Below, piece by piece: positions 32,305 to 42,796 of a stretch of 64,000 nt of DNA. Origin of the DNA: Paenimyroides aestuarii. Its GTDB lineage: Bacteria > Bacteroidota > Bacteroidia > Flavobacteriales > Flavobacteriaceae. Location: positions 1,736,001 to 1,800,000 of the forward strand of contig NZ_CP102382.1 of the NCBI RefSeq assembly GCF_024628805.1. The letters run 5' to 3'. Position numbers and translations under genes: made by a program. Under the pieces are notes generated by a model, which searched no databases, was not told where the DNA came from, and saw only the letters and a list, made by a program, of their open reading frames with translations. Numbering within the stretch: the stretch's first letter is position 1; the number at the start of each line of letters is the position of its first letter.

Positions 32305-33120
32305 TTATTCGTTGCCCAAAGTCCAAATCAAGGCTTTTTCCTTTGTAGCTCTAAAAATAGTGGTGTGTTGTTCTTTAGGTTCGTCTGCATAGTTCCATTT
32401 TAAATTAGTTCGATTATCCGTTTTTAGAATTTCAGCTAATTCATTGGTATAGGGTGAAATATCAGTAGCACTAGAGCCTGCAAACCACAGTTTTTTCTCG
32501 CTACCAGCTGGGATTTTAGTTAGATGTTCTTTCGCTGTCTTTACCAAATAGTGATCGTTCCACCATAAAGATGGATCAAATGCAATATAATAATCAAATA
32601 GTTCTGGTTCTAGAAAAAAAGTTTCCATTACAAAAAGCCCTGATAAGGATTCTCCCAAAATACCTTTTTTGCCCGATGTGCGGTATTTTTTTTCAATCTC
32701 GGGAAATAGTTCATCACTAATAAAAGCCCGGAATTTTTCCGAACCACCCACCACGGGAGCCACTTCTTTATCTTTTTCAACTTCAGTAACACCAGATAAA
32801 TCTCTTCGACGCTCTGTATTTTCAATTCCAACCAAAATCATAGGCGGTATTTTTTTAGATTGGATGAGTTTTGCAAAAGTGTTGGCAATATGCGGAAAAT
32901 CTTCTTTTATGCCACCATCCGCCATATACATTACTGGTAAACTGTCTTTGGATTGACTGTAACCTTCGGGTGTCCAAACATTAATTATTCTTTTCTCGTT
33001 AACACTTTTAGACTGAATTTCGATAGTTTCATGTGCTGGAATAGGGTCGTTTGGTTGTGTAGTTTTTGAACAATTACAAAAAAGAGCAACAATAATAAAG
33101 AGGAAATAAATTTTGTTCAT
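32305..33120 (-). CDS. Esterase-family alpha/beta hydrolase, lipoprotein
   Basis: The 271-residue product has a lipoprotein signal peptide (LFCNC-SK). It has the Esterase D-type fold (PF00756): RIINVWTPEGY, LPVMYMADGG, PMILVGIENTERRRD and the nucleophile elbow GESLSGLF near residue 158. AFDPSLWWND follows and a His is near residue 253 (EQHTTIF). Such proteins hydrolyse ester or siderophore-like substrates; the exact substrate is unknown. It is 2 bp downstream of the VanW gene stop, so they form a pair. Confidence 0.85.
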   Translation of the reverse strand: MNKIYFLFIIVALFCNCSKTTQPNDPIPAHETIEIQSKSVNEKRIINVWTPEGYSQSKDSLPVMYMADGGIKEDFPHIANTFAKLIQSKKIPPMILVGIENTERRRDLSGVTEVEKDKEVAPVVGGSEKFRAFISDELFPEIEKKYRTSGKKGILGESLSGLFVMETFFLEPELFDYYIAFDPSLWWNDHYLVKTAKEHLTKIPAGSEKKLWFAGSSATDISPYTNELAEILKTDNRTNLKWNYADEPKEQHTTIFRATKEKALIWTLGNE

Positions 33121-33121
33121 T

Positions 33122-33952
33122 TTAGATATTTTTTAAGTTAGTGTTGATATAATTTTCAGGTTGATAAGTCACTCGGGCATAATTTTTCTTGAGAAGTTCA
33201 TTTTTCAAACAATTTCCTGTTTTTTTATCAATTACCTTTCTCCAAATTTCATTTTGCCGAAAAAAGAGAGTGTCTTTTTTTAAAAACTGATGATTTTTTT
33301 CAAATATATGATACGATACACCCAAAGGATTTTTAGCTTTCAGTTCACCTTCCAAATGCGTGTCCGTAAGCCAAAGATTTAACTGAAATGTATTATCAGT
33401 ATTGTTTTTTATTTGTAAGTCAACATAATTATAGAAAATTGCGGCACCACTTCCAAAGGGCAAAACCCTTCCTTCGTCGGGAAATGGATCAAACGAATGA
33501 TTAGAACGCTCTGTAACTGTTAACGGACTGTGCGTTGCCAACCAATGAATCATATTTGCTATTTGACAAATACCGCCGCCAATTCCTGCTCTCGCCTTTC
33601 CGAAAGAAAGTTCCATACCCAATAAATAACCTTTCTTTTTTGTTGGTAAACCCACCAATTTGCAAAACGAGAATGTTTCTCCGGGCTTAATCACCACACC
33701 ATTTAATTGTTTTAGAGCAATTCTTAAATTAGTAACTTTGTTTATTTGAAGCTCTTGGTTTCCGTCACCCAACTTTCGCAACAATACCGATTGATGTTTT
33801 TTTACTCTGTGAAAAGAGGAATCAATAGGTTTTAATTTAGAATAGGTGTTGCCGCTACAAAACCATTCAGCTTTGCGTTTTAAACGTCTAGTCCAAACTG
33901 CCAAAAAATATAAAATAGGATGCCTTTGGCTTAATAACTTTCTTTGTTTCAA
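33122..33952 (-). CDS. VanW family protein
   Basis: The 276-residue product carries the VanW core: NLRIALKQLNGVVIKPGETF, GYLLGMELSFGKARAGIGGGICQIANMIHW, then HSFDPFPDEGRVLPFGSGAAIFYNYVDLQ. VanW is named from a vancomycin-resistance cluster, but its role is not established. No van genes are nearby. It starts just after a basic N-terminus without a signal peptide. It forms a pair with the downstream esterase. Confidence 0.9.
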   Translation of the reverse strand: MKQRKLLSQRHPILYFLAVWTRRLKRKAEWFCSGNTYSKLKPIDSSFHRVKKHQSVLLRKLGDGNQELQINKVTNLRIALKQLNGVVIKPGETFSFCKLVGLPTKKKGYLLGMELSFGKARAGIGGGICQIANMIHWLATHSPLTVTERSNHSFDPFPDEGRVLPFGSGAAIFYNYVDLQIKNNTDNTFQLNLWLTDTHLEGELKAKNPLGVSYHIFEKNHQFLKKDTLFFRQNEIWRKVIDKKTGNCLKNELLKKNYARVTYQPENYINTNLKNI

Positions 33953-34136
33953 AGTGCTTTTTTAATTAAGTCAATCAAATTTAAGGAATTAAATTAATTT
34001 TTTAAAAAATTTTGGTGCGGGAAGTGATTTTAAAAATTCTAAAGAAATAAACTAACTAGTAAAACTCACTTTATGCAATCATTTTTTGTTGTTCGTAATT
34101 AATTTTTAGGTATTTTTTAATAAAAAGTATGATATA

Positions 34137-35372
34137 CTATTTTGCTTTAGATATTTTATAAATCTTACCACTATCGGTGATGGCGTATAAAGATTGATTT
34201 TGATGTCGTCCTAATACATCTCTAAAACGCTCGTTCTTATCAGCTAACAAACGTTCTTCGCCCGCTACCTTATTATTAGTAATAACCAATCGAATAATGT
34301 GTTGACCACTTAATGCGCCAAGAAATAAATTATTTTGCCATTCTGGAACAGCATTTCCTGTATAAAAATCGATACCACTAGGCGAAATAGATGGATCCCA
34401 ATAATACACCGGTTGTTCCATACCTTCTTTTTGAGTAATGCCCTCACCAATTTTGCTACCATTGTATTCTAAACCATACGAAATTATTGGCCAACCGTAA
34501 TTTTTACCTGCTTCGATAAAGTTTATTTCATCGCCACCCATTGCACCAAACTCTGCTTCCCACAACTGCTTGGTAACGGGATGAAAAGCCATGCCTTGAG
34601 GATTTCTATGACCATACGAATAAATTTCGGGTTTTGCAGTAGCATCAGCAACAAAAGGATTACTCGAAACAGGCTGTCCGTTTTTAGAAATTCGAACAAT
34701 TTTCCCCAATGCTGAATTAAGTGCTTGTGCTTGCGGACGCGTTACTAAATCTGATCGTTCACCCGTACTTACATATAAATTGCCTGCGTCATCAAAAGCT
34801 AATCGACTGCCATAATGCAAACTGCCATCATAGGAAGGTTCTGCTCTATAAATTACCATAGGGTTTTCAATAACTTTTTCATCAGCACTCAATTTTCCTT
34901 TTGCAACTGCCGTTAAATTACCATTTCCATAAGCTTCTGAAAAAGACCAATAAATCATTCGGTTTGATGAGAATTCAGGGTCTAGAGCAACATCTAACAT
35001 TCCACCCTGACCGCTGTTGTCCACATTTGGAAAGCCGTTCACTTGTGATTGTAAAATTCCATTCTCTGTGAAAATTTTCATGTATCCATTTTTATCTGTC
35101 ACCAGTAAATTTCCATTGGGCATATCTACAATTGCCCAAGGTCTGCCAATATTTTCTGCAATTACTTCTACAGACAACTTTGTTTGGGTTTTAACACTAC
35201 CAATGCGCGTTTGCCCTTCAAAAGCTGGTTTATAAGTTGTGTGGGGTGGTTGTGTTTCCACAGGATTCCCTAATTGAACAGTTTCATCGGTTGCCGTATT
35301 AGCATTATCATCATTGCAAGAAAAAATGCCTAACAATATGAAAACAGGTATAAAACTAAAATTCTTTCTCAT
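34137..35372 (-). CDS. PQQ-dependent sugar dehydrogenase-type lipoprotein
   Basis: The 411-residue product has a lipoprotein signal (LGIFSC, Cys19). A six-bladed beta-propeller of the glucose/sorbosone dehydrogenase family follows: LGNPVETQPP, GRPWAIVDMPNGNLLVTDKNGYM, GQGGMLDVALDPEF, LHYGSRLAFDDAGNLYVSTGERSD, YGHRNPQGMAFHP, WEAEFGAMGGDEINFI and GKNYGWPIISYG. It would oxidise aldoses in the periplasm with PQQ. PQQ synthesis genes are not seen here, and many Bacteroidetes have such proteins without them. Confidence 0.93.
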   Translation of the reverse strand: MRKNFSFIPVFILLGIFSCNDDNANTATDETVQLGNPVETQPPHTTYKPAFEGQTRIGSVKTQTKLSVEVIAENIGRPWAIVDMPNGNLLVTDKNGYMKIFTENGILQSQVNGFPNVDNSGQGGMLDVALDPEFSSNRMIYWSFSEAYGNGNLTAVAKGKLSADEKVIENPMVIYRAEPSYDGSLHYGSRLAFDDAGNLYVSTGERSDLVTRPQAQALNSALGKIVRISKNGQPVSSNPFVADATAKPEIYSYGHRNPQGMAFHPVTKQLWEAEFGAMGGDEINFIEAGKNYGWPIISYGLEYNGSKIGEGITQKEGMEQPVYYWDPSISPSGIDFYTGNAVPEWQNNLFLGALSGQHIIRLVITNNKVAGEERLLADKNERFRDVLGRHQNQSLYAITDSGKIYKISKAK

Positions 35373-35529
35373 AGCTTAAAAAATTAATATTTAGTATCTT
35401 TAAAGATAAGAATTATTTTTTGAACAAGTAATCAATCAAATCACTAAAAGCTATTTTTAGATGGAGCATGTATAAGAAAATGTTTTTTATGTTAAAGAAA
35501 TATTGTTTTTAAAATAGGATATAAATAGC

Positions 35530-35537
35530 TAAATTTG
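35530..35537 (+). promoter_or_regulatory. -7 box of fabV
   Basis: TAAATTTG matches TAnnTTTG. It lies 43 bp before the fabV ATG. A TTG about 24 bp upstream could serve as -33. Confidence 0.45.
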
Positions 35538-35580
35538 GTTCATTAATTTCAACAACACATAATAATAAAATAGATTTAAA

Positions 35581-36777
35581 ATGATTATAAAACCAAGAAC
35601 AAGAGGTTTTATTTGTTTAACATCGCATCCTGATGGAACTGCTTTAAACATTAAAAACCAGATTGACTATGTGCAATCTAAAGGCACTATTGAAAACGGA
35701 CCTAAGAAAGTTTTGGTAATTGGTGCATCTACCGGATTTGGAATTTCTTCGCGTATTGCAGCTGCATTTGGTTCGGGAGCGGCAACTATTGGGGTGTTTT
35801 TCGAAAAGCCTGCTGCTGAAGGTAAGCCTGGGACTGCCGGTTGGTATAATTCAGCCGCATTTGAAAAAGAAGCTCATGAGGCAGGTTTGTATGCAAAATC
35901 CATCAATGGCGATGCTTTTTCTGATGAAGTTAAACAGCAAACAATCGATTTAATTAAAAAAGATTTAGGAACAATCGATTTAGTAGTATATAGCTTGGCA
36001 TCACCTCGCAGAACACATCCCAAAACAGGTGTGGCGTATGCATCCGTTTTAAAACCAATCGGACAAACTTTTTCTAACAAAACAGTTGATTTCCATACAG
36101 GCGTTGTTTCAGACATTTCTATAAATCCTATTGAAAGTCAAGAAGATATTGATAATACCATTGCTGTAATGGGTGGTGAAGATTGGAAATTTTGGATGGA
36201 AGATTTGCACAACGCTGGTGTTCTAGCAAACGGAGTGAAAACGGTTGCTTATTCATACATTGGTCCTGAACTTACTTTTCCAATTTATAGAAATGGTACT
36301 ATTGGTCAGGCAAAAAATGATTTAGAAGCTACAACAACTACGATTAACAGTATTTTAAAAGATGTGAACGGAGAAGCATACGTTTCTGTAAACAAAGCTT
36401 TGGTTACTCAATCTAGCTCTGCAATTCCGGTTGTACCGTTGTATATTTCGCTTTTGTATAAGGTTATGAAAGAAAAAGGCATTCACGAAGGAACTATTGA
36501 GCAAATGTATCGTTTATTTAATGACCGATTATATACCACAGATGGCACAATACCTTTAGACAATGAAGGAAGAATTAGAGTAGATGACTGGGAAATGCGT
36601 GCAGATGTTCAGGAAGAAGTTGCTAAATTATGGAGCCAAGCTACTACTGAAAATTTAGAACAAATTTCGGATATTCAAGGATACAGAGATGACTTTTTTA
36701 ATTTGTTTGGATTTAATTTTGATGCAATAGATTACGAAGCTGAAACAAATGAAATGGTCCAAGTTCCAAGTATTTAA
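35581..36777 (+). CDS. fabV: NADH-dependent enoyl-ACP reductase FabV
   Basis: FabV reduces trans-2-enoyl-ACP/CoA in fatty acid elongation and is resistant to triclosan. The 398-residue product starts MIIKPRTRGFICLTSHP. The Rossmann glycine motif is GASTGFGISSRIAAAFG near residue 49. The active-site Tyr and Lys of the Y-x8-K motif are in YIGPELTFPIYRNGTIGQAK near residue 220. Length and motifs are standard. Single gene with its own terminator. Confidence 0.96.
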   Translation: MIIKPRTRGFICLTSHPDGTALNIKNQIDYVQSKGTIENGPKKVLVIGASTGFGISSRIAAAFGSGAATIGVFFEKPAAEGKPGTAGWYNSAAFEKEAHEAGLYAKSINGDAFSDEVKQQTIDLIKKDLGTIDLVVYSLASPRRTHPKTGVAYASVLKPIGQTFSNKTVDFHTGVVSDISINPIESQEDIDNTIAVMGGEDWKFWMEDLHNAGVLANGVKTVAYSYIGPELTFPIYRNGTIGQAKNDLEATTTTINSILKDVNGEAYVSVNKALVTQSSSAIPVVPLYISLLYKVMKEKGIHEGTIEQMYRLFNDRLYTTDGTIPLDNEGRIRVDDWEMRADVQEEVAKLWSQATTENLEQISDIQGYRDDFFNLFGFNFDAIDYEAETNEMVQVPSI

Positions 36778-36802
36778 AATAATAAAATAAATTTAAGTGC
36801 TA

Positions 36803-36836
36803 AGCGTAATGTTTTTAACAACATTGCGCTTTTTTA
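36803..36836 (+). terminator. Terminator of fabV
   Basis: AGCGTAATGTT and AACATTGCGCT form an 11-bp stem (one G-T pair) followed by six T. Confidence 0.8.
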
Positions 36837-37072
36837 TTGTTGCTGTTTTTTGGAAACTTTTTATCAACCTAACACTAAAAAAATATCAAAAAATAACATA
36901 TAGACAAAAACTATAAGTAATCGTCAAGATGCATTTAATTAAATGTTTAGGTGTTATTGATTAAACTAAAGGTTTGTGTAATTGTTTTAAAAGCTGTTTT
37001 TTTTAAATTAATTTATTAAGAGCTATATCACTTAGGTTTTGTCTCATTCTAGCCATTTAATAGTATGTGTTT
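36837..37072. other. Intergenic region after fabV
   Basis: The stretch is AT-rich, without a gene or RNA that I recognise. It separates the fabV terminator from that of the efflux operon. Confidence 0.5.
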
Positions 37073-37107
37073 AAAAAAAAGAAAACGATCCATTTGAATC
37101 GTTTTCT
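37073..37107 (-). terminator. Terminator of the efflux operon
   Basis: AGAAAACGAT and ATCGTTTTCT form a 10-bp stem. On the minus strand it is followed by eight T. Confidence 0.85.
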
Positions 37108-37127
37108 ATAAACAAACACCAAACTAA

Positions 37128-40100
37128 CTAGCTTTGTTTTTCGCCAAATTCGTCCACATAATTTTCATTTGCTTCATAATCTGCTTCCATTAATTCAGCG
37201 TAATCTGTTTTCGGACCTCTTCTTAATCTTCTTCCGATTCCATCAAAAATAGCATATACCACCGGCACAATAATCAAGGTAAGGAATAAAGACGAAATCA
37301 ATCCACCAATAATTACAATCGCCAAACCTCGATTAAAATCAGACCCGTCGCCTTGTGCCAATGCAATCGGCATCATACCAATAACCATTGCAATCGTTGT
37401 CATAAGAATAGGGCGGAAGCGGGCATGGTTTGCTGCCACTAAAGCATCATAAGTACTGTAGCCCAATTCTTTTTTATGGTTTGCAAAATCTACCAACATA
37501 ATAGCGTTTTTCGCCACCAAACCAATCAACATGATAATACCTAAAATGGTAAAGATGTTTAGGGTTTCGTTGGTTAATGCTAAGAATAATAAAGCACCAA
37601 TAAAAGAAAGTGGGATAGAGAATAAGATGATAAATGGTTTAGAGAAACTATCATACAAAATCACCATAACTGCATATACCAATAAAATCGAAGCTAATAA
37701 AGCGATACCTAATGTACCAAAACCTTCGTCTTGGTTTTCTTTGTTACCACCCCATTTGAAAGCAACACCTGGTTTCAATTTCAATTTAGAAAATTGTTCT
37801 TCCCATTCTGTTGCAATATCACCTTCCGATTTACCAACAACTTGTGCTTGAACAGATACTGCTGGCGATTTATCGCGGCGTTCTAATAAAGTGGGACCAG
37901 AGCCATAGCTGATATCTGCAAATTGTTCCAACTGAATGGTTTGTCCTTGTTGATTGATAAATTTTAAGCTTTTTACATCTTCCATAGTGCCGCGGCCTAT
38001 TTCATCGTATCGAATGTTAATGTCATATTCGGTGTCACCTGCGCGGTATTTGGTATCGGTATTTCCGGCAAAAGCAGTCTGCATGGTCATACCCACTGTG
38101 GCTACGTTTAAGCCTAAAGCATTCATTTTATCGCGATCTAATTTCACCACAACTTCAGGGTTTCCGTCTTCAGAAGTTAAACGTACTTCGTTTGAACCTG
38201 GAATTTTTCGTAATAAGTCGGCTGCTTTTTCAGCATATTCTAATGCGTCTTTTTGGTTCGATGCAATTACGGTAAGCATTAACGGCGCTTGTTCAGCACC
38301 CATGATGCCCACTTCAACGGTTTTCACTTTTACACCAACCAATTCACGTTCCATTTCGCGTTTTAATTTGGCAGCATAAACCTTTGTTGGTTCTTTTTTC
38401 TTGTGACCGTCTTGCAGATAAATTTGTATTTCCGATTTATATTTGGTTCCAGAAGTAGTCATCATACCGTCTGAAGCTTGACCCACGGTAGTAATCATTT
38501 TTTCTATTTCCGGTTTTTTAGAAAGATACGCCTCTGCTTTTTGGGTAAGTAAATTGGTTTGCTCGATTGATGCATCTTTTGGTAATTCAAACTGTAAAAA
38601 TAATTCTTCTTTATCGTTTCCAGGGAAGAAACTTCCTCCGATGTATCCTGTAAAAAGAAGTAATATTGATCCTACAAAAAGAGCCAAAGTTATTAGTAAA
38701 GTAATTAATTTATTGAACCAATGTTTTAACGACCATTCCAAAATACCTGATATTCCGTTGGTTAATTTGGTTAATCCGGCTTCAAATCCGTGCAAAATTC
38801 TACCAAAAAGCGAATTTTTACTGATGTGTGATAATTTTCCGAAACGAGAATACAACCACGGCACAACGGTAAACGAAACCAACAACGATAATAAGGTGGC
38901 GATAACTACTGTAACACAAAATTGACGTAAAATATCGGATACTAAACCGCTACTCATAGCAATTGGTAAGAATACAACCACAATAACCAACGTGATGGCT
39001 GTAACCGTGAATCCGATTTCTTTAGTACCATCAAACGCTGCGCGTACTTTGTTTTTTCCCATTTCCATGTGGCGGTGAATGTTTTCGATAACCACAATGG
39101 CATCATCCACCAAAATACCTACCACTAACGACAATCCTAAGAGCGACATTAAGTTTAAAGTATATCCAAATAATTTTAAACCAATAAACGTTGCAATTAA
39201 CGACAGCGGAATGGCAAATGTTGCAATAGCGGCATCGCGCAAACTGTGTAAGAAAAACAACATGATAAAAGCTACCAATGCAACTGCAATTCCTAAATCG
39301 AGCATTACGTGGTCTGCTGCACTAATGGTATAATCAGTAGAATCGGAAGCGATTAATATGTTAACGTTTTGTTCTTTATAATCGGTTTGAACGGTTTCAA
39401 TAGTTTTCTTCACCAAATCAGATACTTCCACAGCATTTGCATCAGACTGTTTGTAAACCTGCATTAAAATGGTGTTGGTTTGATTGATACGTGCAATTTT
39501 TTCCACATCTTTAATACCATCTTGCACATCGGCAATGTCGCTTAGGCGAATCATGGTTCCGGTTGGCGTGGTGAGCGGTAAATTGCGCATTTGTTCTAAT
39601 GAAGTGAACTTACCAGACAAACGAATGGTGGTTTGGTTATTGCGTGTTTTAATATTTCCGGTTGGGAAATCCATGTTCGATGCTGCCAAAATTTGCTGCA
39701 CTTGATTAATAGTTAACCCATAACCTGCCAGTTTTTCTGGATTGATGCTTACTTGTATTTCTCGTTCTTCACCACCCACCAAATCTACTTTTGCCACACC
39801 TGTTGTACGTGCAAAAACCGGTTGGATTTTTTGGTCTAATAAATCATACAATTCTTTTTCGGTAAGGTTTGATGTCACCGAAAGGTTCATAATGGGAACA
39901 TCGTCTAATGAGAATTTGCTCAGAGCCGGTGTTTCGGCATCATCGGGCAAATCGTTTACCACCGCATTAATTTTTCTTTGCGCATCGGTAAGCAAAAAGT
40001 TTACGTCGGCACCAGTGTTTAGGGTAATCATCACCACCGAAACACTTTCCATTGATTTAGATTCAATTTTCTTTACATTTTCCAGCGAAGAAACCGCATC

Positions 40101-40304
40101 TTCTATCACTTTGGTAACCGATGTTTCAACTTCAGACGGAGCTGCACCAGGATAAATGGTTTGAACGGTGATTACATTCACGTCGAATTTCGGGATCAAC
40201 TCATAACCTAAACTTAAGTAGGAGCCAATTCCACCCAAAAGTAATAACATGAACATCACGATGATTACACTGGGTCTTTTTATTGATATTTCAGATATTT
40301 TCAT
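37128..40304 (-). CDS. RND efflux transporter, AcrB/HAE family
   Basis: This 1058-residue inner-membrane proton-driven pump subunit begins ISEISIKRPSVIIVMFMLLL. The proton-relay aspartates in helix 4 are in VGILVDDAIVVIENIHRHM. The second half repeats the fold and has GLVAKNAIMLVDFANH. The two large periplasmic loops are intact. It is the last gene of the tetR-tolC-MFP-RND operon and would trap drugs or other amphiphiles in the periplasm. Substrate cannot be told. Confidence 0.96.
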   Translation of the reverse strand: MKISEISIKRPSVIIVMFMLLLLGGIGSYLSLGYELIPKFDVNVITVQTIYPGAAPSEVETSVTKVIEDAVSSLENVKKIESKSMESVSVVMITLNTGADVNFLLTDAQRKINAVVNDLPDDAETPALSKFSLDDVPIMNLSVTSNLTEKELYDLLDQKIQPVFARTTGVAKVDLVGGEEREIQVSINPEKLAGYGLTINQVQQILAASNMDFPTGNIKTRNNQTTIRLSGKFTSLEQMRNLPLTTPTGTMIRLSDIADVQDGIKDVEKIARINQTNTILMQVYKQSDANAVEVSDLVKKTIETVQTDYKEQNVNILIASDSTDYTISAADHVMLDLGIAVALVAFIMLFFLHSLRDAAIATFAIPLSLIATFIGLKLFGYTLNLMSLLGLSLVVGILVDDAIVVIENIHRHMEMGKNKVRAAFDGTKEIGFTVTAITLVIVVVFLPIAMSSGLVSDILRQFCVTVVIATLLSLLVSFTVVPWLYSRFGKLSHISKNSLFGRILHGFEAGLTKLTNGISGILEWSLKHWFNKLITLLITLALFVGSILLLFTGYIGGSFFPGNDKEELFLQFELPKDASIEQTNLLTQKAEAYLSKKPEIEKMITTVGQASDGMMTTSGTKYKSEIQIYLQDGHKKKEPTKVYAAKLKREMERELVGVKVKTVEVGIMGAEQAPLMLTVIASNQKDALEYAEKAADLLRKIPGSNEVRLTSEDGNPEVVVKLDRDKMNALGLNVATVGMTMQTAFAGNTDTKYRAGDTEYDINIRYDEIGRGTMEDVKSLKFINQQGQTIQLEQFADISYGSGPTLLERRDKSPAVSVQAQVVGKSEGDIATEWEEQFSKLKLKPGVAFKWGGNKENQDEGFGTLGIALLASILLVYAVMVILYDSFSKPFIILFSIPLSFIGALLFLALTNETLNIFTILGIIMLIGLVAKNAIMLVDFANHKKELGYSTYDALVAANHARFRPILMTTIAMVIGMMPIALAQGDGSDFNRGLAIVIIGGLISSLFLTLIIVPVVYAIFDGIGRRLRRGPKTDYAELMEADYEANENYVDEFGEKQS

Positions 40305-40378
40305 TGATATTTTTGCTTTTTAGGCGATAAGCTTTGGGCAATAAGCAAAATGCTTATGACAGACAGCTTACAGCTCAT

Positions 40379-41437
40379 TTATTTAATGACTTTAACGGCC
40401 GTTCCGTCGGCTAAATTTATTTGTCCGGATGTGATTACTTGTGTGCCTTTTTCAATTCCTGATACCACTTCGATAGATTCACCGAAAGTTCTTCCGGCAA
40501 CAACTGTGGTTAAAACGGCTTTTCCGTCTTTGTAAACAAATACTTTATTAGAACTCACAGAACCCACAAAAGCATTTCTAGGAATAATTAACACATTGGC
40601 CATTTGGCTGTTTCCAAAATAGGCATTTCCATACATACCCGCTTTTAAATCGTTGGCAGCATTGTTTTGAATTTCTAATTCTACCGGGAAATTTAAGCTG
40701 GCATCTGCCTTTGGAGCAATGAATGTAATTTTTCCTGTGAATTCTTTATCTGCCACAACTGGCGATTCCACTTTATAGCTTTGACCTAATTTTAAAGATG
40801 CAATGTTTTTTTCATCTACATTTACTTTTAATTTTAAGGTAGATACATTTACAATTTCAAACAATTCTACGCCCGGATTGGCATAAAAACCTGGCTCTAC
40901 GCTTTTTTTGTTTACAATACCAGAAAAGGATGCTTTAATGTTTACATCGCCTGCAGTAAGTTGTGCGCTTTGCAAATTGTTTTTAGCGTTTACCAATTGC
41001 AGTTTCATTTGGTCTAACTGTTGTTTGGTAACACCGCCTGTTGCATAAGCACTTTCAAAGCGTGCAACTTCTGCTTTTGCATTGTTGTAAACCGCTTGCG
41101 CATTGCTAAGGTTTACGTTTTGCTGGTCTGCTTTAATAACCGCTAATGTTTGTCCGGCACTAACGCGAGATCCTTCAGAAACCAAAACGCGTGTTACTCT
41201 GCCCGGTACTTCGGTAGAAATTTTTACTTCTTGTTTAGGAACAAAAACGCCGTTTGCAATGTATTCACCGTTTACTTCTTTAAAATCTGCTGTTTCAACG
41301 CGTACTGTTACCGCATTGTTTTTTTCTGCAACAACAGCGGTTTGTGCTTCGTTTGATTTTTTGTGATTATTTAAAACGTACATAATCCCTGCTAAAGCGG
41401 CAATTATTATTACTCCTGTTATAATGACTTTTTTCAT
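40379..41437 (-). CDS. Efflux RND periplasmic adaptor subunit
   Basis: The product is 352 residues from the ATG at 41437, in preference to an upstream TTG four codons earlier. An N-terminal anchor helix (VIITGVIIIAALAGIMYVL) is followed by the lipoyl half-motifs (RVTRVLVSEGSRVSAGQTL and ASFSGIVNKKSVEPGFYANPG). A helical hairpin lies between them, then the beta-barrel domain (IIPRNAFVG). It links the RND pump to TolC. It lies between the tolC gene (18 bp upstream) and the RND gene (74 bp downstream). Confidence 0.94.
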   Translation of the reverse strand: MKKVIITGVIIIAALAGIMYVLNNHKKSNEAQTAVVAEKNNAVTVRVETADFKEVNGEYIANGVFVPKQEVKISTEVPGRVTRVLVSEGSRVSAGQTLAVIKADQQNVNLSNAQAVYNNAKAEVARFESAYATGGVTKQQLDQMKLQLVNAKNNLQSAQLTAGDVNIKASFSGIVNKKSVEPGFYANPGVELFEIVNVSTLKLKVNVDEKNIASLKLGQSYKVESPVVADKEFTGKITFIAPKADASLNFPVELEIQNNAANDLKAGMYGNAYFGNSQMANVLIIPRNAFVGSVSSNKVFVYKDGKAVLTTVVAGRTFGESIEVVSGIEKGTQVITSGQINLADGTAVKVIK

Positions 41438-41455
41438 GTTTAAATGCAATTAGTT

Positions 41456-42790
41456 TTATTCTTCTGTTAATGATTTTAATGCTCCTTTTGCTTTAATTAG
41501 TTGTATTTCGGCTACTTTATAATCTAGTAAAGCGTTGGTGTGATTGTTTTGTGCATCGGCATATTGTGTTTCTGCGTCTAACAAGTCGGTTAAAGTTGCC
41601 AATCCAAATTTGTAGTTGTTTTCTATATTGTCTAAAACTTCTTTAGCCAAATTCACATTTTCTTTTTGAATGTTGAGTGTGATTAAAGAATTGTTTAGCT
41701 GCGTTATTGCGTTTTTTAAAGACATATCCAATCCTAAACGAACATCGCGCTTGTCTGCTTCTAAACGATCAAGGGCAACCTGTGCTTGTTTTACTTTTGC
41801 TTTTACAGATCCACCATTAAAAATAGGAATGTTTAAATTTAAACCAATCGATGAAAAGTTAGACCACGCTGCATTTGGAAGCGTTTGAAACCATGGCAGT
41901 TTTTCACCAAAACCTAAATAACCATAAGTAGCATTCATGCTTAAACTTGGATAGCCTTGTGCTTCTATTGCTTTTTTGTTTAGTGTTAATAATTCGGTTT
42001 GCTTTTCTAATAATTGAATTTCAGTTCTGTTTTCAATCGTTACAGATTCGTCCACCAGAGCGTGTTTTGTCACCTCGAAGGTGTTGTTTGGCAATTCAAT
42101 ATCCTGATTCATATCCATACCAATTAAATATTTCAACGCATTTTCTTGCAATTGCAATGCATTTACAAGTTGCTGGCGGGTTCCTTTTAAATTGTTCAAA
42201 GCAACCTCTGTACGGTCTAAATCAATTTTTTTTGCCAAACCATTATCAAACAAACTTTTAATAACATCGCGCACGCGGGTAGTGTTGGCAATAGTTTTAT
42301 CAATAGTTTTTATCTGCGAATCGGTTTTATATGCTTCGTAATAACTGTTGGCCACTTTTTCAATAACCTGTTCTTCGGTTAATTGCGCGTTTATTTTATA
42401 AAACTCTCTGGTGGTTTTTGCAGCTTTTAAACCCGTAAAAACGGCTTGGTTAAATAATTGCTGATTCAGAGATACTGCAGCATTTGTTTGCCAAGGCAAT
42501 CCAAAAGGAATCATTACAATTCCATCGCCTTGCCCGAAAAATTCTCCTGGAACAGCACTTTTTTGAATAATGGCATTGTAGGTTAGGCCTCCGTTTGCGC
42601 TGATTTGTGGTAAAGCACTTGCCCGAACTTCATCGATCTGGTATTCGCTGTTTTCCACGTCTAAACGGGCTTTCACGGCTTCGGCCTTATTTTGCAAAGC
42701 ATAATTAACCGCATCTTTAAGCGTTAATTGTTCTTGTGCCTGGGCAAAGAATCCTAAAAACGCTAATAAAATCGAAACTTTATATTTCAT
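41456..42790 (-). CDS. TolC family outer-membrane channel
   Basis: The 444-residue product has a signal peptide (LAFLGFFAQA). The duplicated TolC helical pattern follows: LKDAVNYALQNKAEAVKARLDVENSEYQ, then in the second half LNIPIFNGGSVKAKVKQAQVAL and NYKFGLATLTDLLDAETQYADAQ. It forms the outer-membrane exit duct for the pump in this operon. It starts 6 bp after the tetR stop. Confidence 0.95.
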   Translation of the reverse strand: MKYKVSILLAFLGFFAQAQEQLTLKDAVNYALQNKAEAVKARLDVENSEYQIDEVRASALPQISANGGLTYNAIIQKSAVPGEFFGQGDGIVMIPFGLPWQTNAAVSLNQQLFNQAVFTGLKAAKTTREFYKINAQLTEEQVIEKVANSYYEAYKTDSQIKTIDKTIANTTRVRDVIKSLFDNGLAKKIDLDRTEVALNNLKGTRQQLVNALQLQENALKYLIGMDMNQDIELPNNTFEVTKHALVDESVTIENRTEIQLLEKQTELLTLNKKAIEAQGYPSLSMNATYGYLGFGEKLPWFQTLPNAAWSNFSSIGLNLNIPIFNGGSVKAKVKQAQVALDRLEADKRDVRLGLDMSLKNAITQLNNSLITLNIQKENVNLAKEVLDNIENNYKFGLATLTDLLDAETQYADAQNNHTNALLDYKVAEIQLIKAKGALKSLTEE

Positions 42791-42796
42791 TTGTAT